This document shows, one piece after another, positions 57,620 through 64,000 of a stretch of DNA of 64,000 bases. Made by a program: the position numbers and the translations under genes. The notes under the pieces are model-generated. The model was not told the DNA's origin, made no database searches, and worked only from the letters and a program-made list of their open reading frames with translations. Numbering within the stretch: the stretch's first letter is position 1; every line of letters starts with the position of its first letter. The stretch lies in the NCBI GenBank assembly GCA_037043015.1, contig CM073328.1, positions 12,311,495 to 12,375,494 of the forward strand, in the 5' to 3' direction. Source of the DNA: Bryum argenteum. Its lineage: Eukaryota; Streptophyta; Bryopsida; Bryales; Bryaceae.

Positions 57620-58000
57620 ATGAATTTTGTCGTCTTCTCCCTGGTGGACTTCCTCTGCCGCCAGCTCCCCAACTGCCGCACTGTACATAGGGAGTGGAAG
57701 TTTCCCGATCATTCTCTAATCAACTTTCGTACTGTACATGTACAGTGCAGAGCGCTAATGTAAGGGATGTATTCATGCAAGGGGGGGGGGGGGGTCGAAG
57801 CTGTACTGTACGTCGAGACTTCTCTACTATCCTTTGCGTTCCTGTATACTGATTTCTATCGTGTACTCCTTGCTGGGTCTCCTCTGCCGGCCGCCCGCGC
57901 CGTCCCTGCTGCTGGCTAACCACTGTCGGGGGTGGTATCCAGCCCCTTGATTTCCTGGTATCCTCTTAGTTGAAAAGCATGGAGGTAGAAGAAGAAGAAC
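57620..58000. repeat. Diverged piece of repeat R and 226-bp-unit sequence
   Basis: CTGCCGGCCGCCCGCGCCGT and CCCTGCTGCTGGCTAACC (57884-57925) are an inverted, diverged form of the GGTTAGCTAGGCAGCAGCAG / GGGACGGGCGGACGG part of the 226-bp unit. GCGCTAATGTAAGGGATGTA recalls 63151-63180. A run of 13 G lies at about 57781. Confidence 0.5.
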
Positions 58001-58004
58001 GCTA

Positions 58005-59270
58005 GACCCCTATGGGTTGGCGTGGATATAGTGTCCGTTCGACCTACCCGTGATGATATACCCACTGGTCATAACAACAATGGTATAGGACTACTAACCC
58101 CTCTCAGGGTGAACACTGTATAACAAAACCGAGATTCAGTAAACTGTATAGTGGTTGTTTGGGGTGTATTCTATTGTATAATAGTAAAAGGTTGGTTTTG
58201 TTGATTGTCATATTGTTGACATACCCGGTTCTTTGGATAAGACATGATTGTATTGTAGTGATGGTCTGGGTTCGATTCTCGTTGATTTCCTTTAAGTGTC
58301 GTTACAATCGTCCAACGCTATCAAGCTAGGAGGGCAGGAAATTAGAGCAACCTGGGCCCCTATGTTGTGACAAGGTTAATGTTTTAAATAAAGGTAATTT
58401 TACATTGCTACTTTTTTTGGATTTATGGTGGTTGTGTCAATGTGTGTCTGTTGGTAGTCGCTCACCGCTTTCTATTTTCTTTTGTGCAATATTGTAGACA
58501 TGACATTGTGTATAGCAATTGTATTTAATTCTTTGAATGTATTTTTTATAAGTTTTTTTGGTATTTTGAGATTGGTTTTTAGGATTTTGGTAGAAGAGAT
58601 GTATGTAGATGACATGGCACCTGCTGTAATTACTATTAGTGGTTCAACTATTGAGCCTCTGTTGATAATATCGTTGAGGAGTGATTGGTATTTATCTATC
58701 TTTCTTTGAATGGTATCAAGCGAGAATCTGTTATTATGGATTTACATTATGTGAACTCTATAGATTGTACCTTTAAGTTGATGTAGGTCTGGTGTTAATC
58801 ATGCGTTACATTGACATCTTTGTTGTACGCATGTAAATGGTAGTAGCCATGGTGGGACTGTATTCTTTGGTGGTTTATTACTACATGTGCCCACATTCAT
58901 GAGGGTATAACATCTTGAATCTTTTGATGAGATTAGTAGTTTTTTAATTTTCCAAATTGCTTGAATATGTCTTTTTGTTCTCGGTGCATGTATATGGTGT
59001 TGCTCGCATTTTATAAGTACATGTAACTATGTGTCTAGATCTTGTTTGATCGTCGCATATTGAGCATGTGATTGTTGAATATATAGTTCTTTGCCAAAAA
59101 ATAGTTGTTTTCTAGCATTGCCCATGTATTGACCATGTCGTAGTATTAGGAGGCATGTTTTTTGGGAGTCTGCCACGTGTTTATTAGTCCACAATTCATT
59201 GGATAGTATATGATCCATTTGTTATCCATTTATTACTTTTCCATTTATTTATATCAAGAGAAATTAATTT
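58005..59270 (-). mobile_element. Second LINE 3' fragment
   Basis: On the minus strand QYMGNARKQLFFGKELY (59130) and ATIKQDLDT are followed by ILMN-type text (CYTLMNVGT), PPWLLPFTCVQQRCQCNA, and RKIDKYQSLLNDIINRGSIV with EPLIVITAGAMSS (about 58720-58600). This continues the nuclease-like tail beyond the part readable at 41.5-43.4 kb; the K..KY and ITAG elements fit a PD-(D/E)XK fold. Stops and frame changes show it is dead. The RNase H domain is missing. Confidence 0.7.
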
Positions 59271-59730
59271 TAGTGAAGGCAGCTTTTGTTTTGGGTTCTC
59301 AAACATAAGGCATGTTTAACCAATACTAGCCAATTATGTGAAATCAAAAGTAGTCTTATGTGATTTTTTTCTTGCGTACATCATGATCATAAGATGACAT
59401 TAAACAACCTTTGAATTTAACTATTTTTGATCCAAATACTTTTGGTAGTAGATATGCAATTTTGTTATTACAATGACAAAAGTGAAAAAATTGATCATTT
59501 TTGAAGAGCTATATCTCCTTCTTCCATTGTTGGATTCCAACTTTATTTTTTGGGATGGATTCCATTTGGATGTACTTTTTGTGATAGAAAACTTGACCCA
59601 ATCGGAGGTGTCTTGAAGGTTAGGTAAGAATTTGAGTGCAAGGGGTGTAGTTTTGGACTATTTTTCTTGTGTAAGAGTTTTGACAATTTTTACAGTTGCA
59701 AGGCCATTATTTGAGCCAGGAATTATTTTC
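59255..59730 (+). repeat. Dispersed repeat E, copy 2
   Basis: Colinear with 46040-46490 (AGGCAGCTTTTGTTTTGG, TTTGGTAGTAGATATGCAAT, GAATTTGAGTGCAAGGGGTG, TTGCAAGGCCATTATTTGAG). Confidence 0.6.
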
Positions 59731-60330
59731 ATTTATTTTTTTTGTACACGGGTGTTATTAAGATGATGATTAGAAATACTTTCTATCTGATGAATTTTTC
59801 ATTGAGATTGGTATATTGGTAGCATTTTCACTTCACAGTGACAATGATGAAATTGTAGTTGTGTTTAAAGACTAATATGTTATGATCTTGCAATCTATGA
59901 GGCTTCATGACTCAAATTTCAATCCACATGACCTACAATAAGTTCACTACAAGTATTTATGGTTAAGATTTCAACAACTTTTCTTCATTTTTACCTATTA
60001 CTCTTTTTCTGAGATTAGATTTTTTGGCTAAAATAGATGGGCACGTTTAGGGGTTAAAAGTGAAGGTGGAATTTGAATCTTCCTTTGAACTTGACAAGAA
60101 TTCTATAAGAATTTAAGCTAAGCATGAGAGTTACTACTTCAATACCCTCTCACCATCATTAAAAAAAAACAATGTTAGCCTCCGAGGGACATATGTAGTT
60201 GCGTGAAAGGCATTCACATGTTTTTGGTAAATCTTACTGGTTATTAGGACTTATCAAGAAATTTCTCCAAGCCAAAGTCAAATAAGAAGTATATTAATGA
60301 TACCACAAATACGTTCATAAGTATCCTTAG
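59731..60330. other. AT-rich spacer
   Basis: Nothing identified. It may contain a degraded left arm for the foldback remnant at 60330-60634, but I could not align one. Confidence 0.35.
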
Positions 60331-60634
60331 AACACCTTTGGAAGCTCATTTCAAATTTGAAATTGATATGAACATCTCAAATAAAACAAAAAGCAGGAAT
60401 AGTGTAAGGCAGATGGTGTATGAAGTAACTGTAATATAACAATTTTTATAACAAAGAGGAATTGATTATGATATCATAGTACACTATGACGTGGATCCAA
60501 CCCACTTTACGGATTTCAAATCCGATCATTTTTGAGTTCACAAGAAACTGTCAAACTTTTTACAGAAATTCTCTCCTGGGAGGAATTCATAAGCAAACTT
60601 TAGAGCAATGTACAGCACAGTGCGAGAGTCTAAT
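60330..60634. mobile_element. Right-arm remnant of a foldback element (GTAC group)
   Basis: GGATCCAACCCACTTTACGG, TCCGATCATTTTTGAGTTCA and GAGGAATTCATAAGCAAAC match in order the right arms of the elements ending at 61557 and 62494. An about 16-bp stretch ending at GTACAG (60610-60615) would be its end. No left arm is seen. Confidence 0.5.
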
Positions 60635-60638
60635 GTAC

Positions 60639-61557
60639 AGTACCCTCCAAATGATTTACGAATTCAGCATTCAAGGACAATTTTCCTATCAACTTTGAAC
60701 ATTGCTTGTGCATTCAGAAATGATCCGATTTCAGAACCGTGAAGTGCGTTGCAACCACAATGAAGACTACTACATCTTTGACACGATTGCACACATTTGA
60801 CAATGAAAGGAATATAAACGATTAGAAATACTTCATACACTATCGACAAATAAGTGTTACCATTCTTTGCTTCAATTTGAATGTTCATTCAAGCTTGCAA
60901 ATTTGAAATGAGCTTGCAAGTTTGTTCTTTAGATATTGTAGATCATTCTAATGCATGATTTGTATCACTTCTACTTCATGCTACAATATGGAGTGGAGTC
61001 TTTAAAGATTCTTGATATTTGGAGAATTTTTGTCAAAGCTTGTAAAAGCCCTTCCCACTCCTCAACAATGTTGCACTAGAAAGTAAAGGGTGGTGCATGA
61101 GACATTGAGTGATATCTCTCATGAATTGATTACTAAGCTCAAATATGTTTGTTATTCTTGCCGATTTTAAGGAATGACTTATCAATCTACTATAATACTA
61201 TGTAATACCTTTACAAAAATTGCTCCACACCACAACACGAGAGGAAGAGATACAAATCATGCATTACGCATGAGCTTACACTATCTAAAGAACAAATTTG
61301 CAAGCTTGAATGAACATTCAAATTGAAGCAAAGAATGGTAACACTTATTTGTCGATAGTGTATGAAGTATTTCTAATCGTTTATATTCCTTTCACTAATG
61401 AATGTGTAAAATAGAATTGGAGAGGTAGTAATCTTCATTGCGGTTGCAACCCACTTAACAGTTTTGAAAACGGATCATTTTGGAGTGCACAAGCAATGTT
61501 CAAAGTTGATGGAAAACTCTCCCTCGGTGCTGAATTCGTAAATCATCTGGAGGGTAC
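60639..61557. mobile_element. Foldback element 1 (GTAC group)
   Basis: 919 bp, GTAC at 60635-60638 and 61558-61561. Arms of about 330 bp are imperfect complements (AGTACCCTCCAAATGATTTA; AACTTTGAACATTGCTTGTG; AAAGGAATATAAACGATTAG). The centre of about 280 bp (CAAAGCTTGTAAAAGCCCTT, GATTACTAAGCTCAAA) is related to the centre of element 2. No coding capacity. Confidence 0.85.
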
Positions 61558-61561
61558 TGTA

Positions 61562-62494
61562 CAGTGGGGTACAGAAATAATTCGAACTGAATTTGTAGGC
61601 AGTTTTTGAAAAAACTTCGAAATGTGCCTACATACTCAAAAATGATCGGAATTGCAATCCGTAAAGGGTGTTGGAACCACGTTAGAGTGTTTTACACTAT
61701 CATGGCAAAAAATTGCTTCTTTTTTGTGCAATTGTTCAAAGAACTAAAACTCTACATGTTCCATCCACAATTGACCATTGTCGCTTTGTGCTTCAATTAC
61801 AATGTTCATTTTCACTTGCAAAATTGATATGAGTGCCATAAGTTGTTCTTTAGATACTTGAGCTCATGCTTATTGAATCATTGATATGTTCCTTGTTTTC
61901 TTCTTGGGTAGGAGGAATGTCTTAGAATGTGCTTGTGACTATTCAATTTTTCTCAAAGCTTTACAAGCCATTCACACCACTAGAAATATCCTACAAGGAC
62001 TTAAAGGATGGTTTGATAAAGTTAGGGTGCTTACTTTCATAAGCTCATTGCCAAACTCAAATTCTTTTAGCATTCTCGCGAGTTTAAATCAAAGTTCAAT
62101 TTCACACCTTAAGTGTTGATTGGAAATTTATCACAAAACTACTCCAACTCAAAAGTTTAGAGGGAGCAAGTATTTTTGAACATTCAACAATGAGCTCAAG
62201 TATCTAAAGAACAAATTATGGCATTCATATCAATTTTGCAAGTGAAAATGAACATTGTAATTGAAGCACAAAGCGACAATGGTCAATTGTGGATGGAACA
62301 TGTAGAGTTTTAGTTCTTTGAACAATTGCACAAAAAAGAAGCAATTTTTTGCCATGATAGTGTAAAACACTCTAACGTGGTTCCAACGCCCTTTACGGAT
62401 TGCAATTCCGATTATTTTTGAGTATGTAGGCACATTTCGAAGTTTTTTCAAAAACTGCCTTCAAATTCAGTTCGAATTATTTCTGTACCCCACT
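61562..62494. mobile_element. Foldback element 2 (GTAC group)
   Basis: 933 bp, GTAC at 61558-61561 (shared with element 1) and 62495-62498. Arms of about 310 bp are almost perfect complements (AGTGGGGTACAGAAATAATT; CGTTAGAGTGTTTTACACTA; CCACAATTGACCATTGTCGC), so it is younger than element 1. The two mirror-image 73-codon frames on opposite strands (61606-61827, 62230-62451) are products of the inverted arms, not genes. Confidence 0.88.
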
Positions 62495-62498
62495 GTAC

Positions 62499-63154
62499 AA
62501 TGCAGAAGTCTGTGTTATCTGTTCACAGAATGATTGGAAAACCTTCAATCCCAATACAATATAAGTTGTCATGGAATATATGGTAAGTTGCCATGATGCA
62601 ATTCTACTGTACATCCGGGCGAGGAATTGCGACTTGTCATCTTCTCAGTAATAAAGCTCCCCAAATGGCCAAATCCCCCTAGACTCCAAGCGGATCACTG
62701 TATTTTAGTGGTACGAGCGTTTTTCGGAGCTCAGGGAGGGGACGGGTAATGAGCCCCCTAATTTTTTGATGTACAGGCTGTAAATGTGAAGGAGTAGGCT
62801 TCCAAGGGTAATTTGGGGTCGCAGACCTCAAATTTGAATTCAAAAACATCAAAATCGGTCACCAGGGGGCCCAAATGGAGAATTCCACAAATTGTGAGGA
62901 AAAAATCCCATTGGCTGATGGGCTCTCCGAAAAACGCTCGTAGGAGTGAAATACAGGGATCCACTCCAAGCAGCCTGCAAGAGACTTCTGATTTGTCCAG
63001 CACATGAGACTTTTACTGTTGGCTAACTTACCATATAATTGGGATTGAAGGTTTTCCAATCACTCTGTAAACACATACGACAGACTTCTGCACTGTTCAT
63101 GAGACATTCGCACTGAACAGTGCAGAAGTCTGTCGTATCTGTTTACTGAGCGCT
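62499..63154. repeat. Dispersed repeat R, minus-strand copy, split by a MITE
   Basis: Segments correspond inverted to 50545-51245 (GATTGGAAAACCTTCAATCC, AGTTGCCATGATGCAATTCT, CTCCCCAAATGGCC). A second partial copy of its start follows the MITE (GGCTAACTTACCATATAATT at 63020). Positions 63062-63150 form a hairpin with arms of about 37 bp (CGACAGACTTCTGCACTGTTCA) and a short loop. Confidence 0.7.
62692..62962. mobile_element. MULE-type MITE (core family copy 3)
   Basis: 271 bp, ends GGATCACTGTATTT and inverted GGATCCCTGTATTT, continuing after a short mismatch to a perfect TACGAGCGTTTTTCGGAG on both sides. Perfect 9-bp duplication ACTCCAAGC at 62683-62691 and 62963-62971. The related site at 51203-51230 has a single uninterrupted copy. 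Core as in 1128-1342 but with quite different ends. Confidence 0.92.
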
Positions 63155-63283
63155 GATGTAAGAGGGGCAATGCATTCATGCTAAGAGCATCTTCAATGAT
63201 GTAAGAGGGGCAATGCATTCATGCTAAGAGCATCTTCAATGATGTAAGAGGGGCAATGCATTCATGCTAAGAGCATCTTCAAT
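63155..63283. repeat. 43-bp tandem repeat, three units
   Basis: GATGTAAGAGGGGCAATGCA TTCATGCTAAG-type units start at 63155, 63198 and 63241, essentially identical. Confidence 0.92.
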
Positions 63284-63382
63284 GCACAGCAGGAAAGGAC
63301 GCAAGATGAGCATCACATGTCCACCTTCTGGACATGCTATATCAGGCTTCCGGCATTTCATGTTGTGCATTGAAGATGCTCC
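63265..63382. mobile_element. Small MITE with GAGCATCTTCAATGCACA ends
   Basis: GAGCATCTTCAATGCACA at about 63271 and its complement TGTGCATTGAAGATGCTC at about 63363 bound an about 110-bp element. The terminal GAGCATCTTCAATG is also the end of each 43-bp unit, so the array may have grown from its left terminus. The end sequence resembles GAGCATCTCCAA-type plant MITEs; superfamily not fixed. Confidence 0.6.
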
Positions 63383-63439
63383 AAGGGGGGGCGTCGGATT
63401 CCCATGAGACTTCTCTATAGTACAATACCCGGCAAGAGA

Positions 63440-63745
63440 GATATGGACAACTTGCAGAATGCCAAAAACGAGGTGAACTTGAGGTGGATGCCAAAAATTA
63501 TATTCTCATAGAATTGCACGAACTTCAGGTGGATGCCAAAAACTATATTCTCATAGAATTGCACAGAGCTCTAGGAGCAGATATATACAAGTGTTATTTC
63601 CAAGTAGCAAAGGCTGAACTAATTTATTTGAATGGATAATAGCCAAAAAGTATATTCTCATAGAATTGCACAGAGCTCTAGGAGCAGATACATACGGGTG
63701 TTGTTTTCAAGTAGCAAAGTCTGAACTAATTTATTTGAATGAGTA
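63440..63745. repeat. About 108-bp tandem repeat, two full units and a partial
   Basis: TATATTCTCATAGAATTGCA occurs at about 63489, 63541 and 63649. The two last units continue alike (CAGAGCTCTAGGAGCAGATA, GTAGCAAAG, CTGAACTAATTTATTTGAAT). Confidence 0.85.
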
Positions 63746-64000
63746 ACAACATTTCAAATTTTGGAGTCTTCACAGGGTTTTGGTTCGAAAATGCATGTGT
63801 CCATATCTCTCTTGCCGGGTACTGTACTGTGCGTTCCTGTGTACTGGGGGCCGGTTTACACTATAGTGGAGCAGTTCAGTGGTCAAGGAGAAAAGGGTGT
63901 TTCTCCATTGTGATTGGTCAAAAATGTCATTTTTGACCGGTGGGTGTTTTCACTTGGTGAAGAAATAAAAGTTGGTGAACTTTTGTCATAAATGAAAAGA
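63746..64000. other. Window end, nothing assigned
   Basis: CTGTACTGTGCGTTCCTGTG (63822) recalls 57830-57850, so repeat R sequence probably continues. No gene. Confidence 0.35.

Noticed and set aside
58260-58300. tRNA gene suggested by GGGTTCGATTCTCG
   Set aside because: No acceptor stem or A box; it lies in the LINE 3' region, and the homologous place near 41800 is diverged.
61606-62451. Two nearly identical 73-codon frames on opposite strands
   Set aside because: They are the inverted arms of a foldback element.
1-64000. CRISPR array or bacterial operon
   Set aside because: All tandem repeats lack unique spacers, and gene structure is eukaryotic with introns.

Overview
This is a repeat-rich, AT-biased stretch of a nuclear land-plant genome. 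It has two well-supported multi-exon host genes set among non-autonomous transposons, foldback elements and satellites. Both genes are plant types: a VAC14 scaffold of the PI(3,5)P2 kinase complex, and a plastid phytyl-ester-synthase-like esterase/acyltransferase. Introns are short and begin and end with GT and AG. A decayed zinc-finger/hAT-type transposase gene, LINE 3' ends with RNase H and a restriction-like nuclease tail, and a nad5-like mitochondrial fragment hint at a bryophyte or other seed-free plant. The species cannot be fixed from the sequence alone.

Layout. 1-5.9 kb: a duplicated copy of the VAC14 promoter and first exon (351-1068), a 5' fragment of the KEOPS gene OSGEP/Kae1 on the minus strand split by a small transposon, two 24-bp minisatellites and a foldback element. 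5.17-10.87 kb: VAC14, 20 coding exons, 775 aa. 12.63-13.18 kb: an unrecognised Ala/Gln-rich ORF. 13.3-13.8 kb: a TTAA-flanked MITE with a 17-bp satellite. 14.4-32.8 kb: four copies of one long repeat unit arranged as a duplicated pair, plus purine-rich satellites and a nad5 fragment. 33.1-40.56 kb: the PES-like gene, 17 coding exons, 741 aa. 40.9-43.8 kb: satellite and LINE 3' end bounded by inverted repeats. 43.8-49.4 kb: mostly non-coding, with two short minus-strand ORFs that may be related. 49.5-51.3 kb: a 226-bp unit present three times, the third split by a MITE. 51.85-54.05 kb: broken hAT-type transposase gene. 55.5-57.6 kb: nested TTAA elements and a foldback. 58.0-59.3 kb: second LINE 3' fragment. 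60.3-62.5 kb: foldback elements stacked head to tail at GTAC. 62.5-64 kb: dispersed repeat, another MITE and tandem arrays.

How it works together. The two complete genes are unrelated in pathway: VAC14 acts at the endosome/vacuole with Fab1 and Fig4, and PES acts in the plastid with free phytol and fatty acids. The main interest is the mobile DNA. Several elements can be dated relative to each other by nesting, by target-site duplications (9 bp, TTAA, 3 bp, GTAC-like) and by empty copies of the same site elsewhere in the window. All identifications come from reading the sequence and remembered family features; no database search was run.
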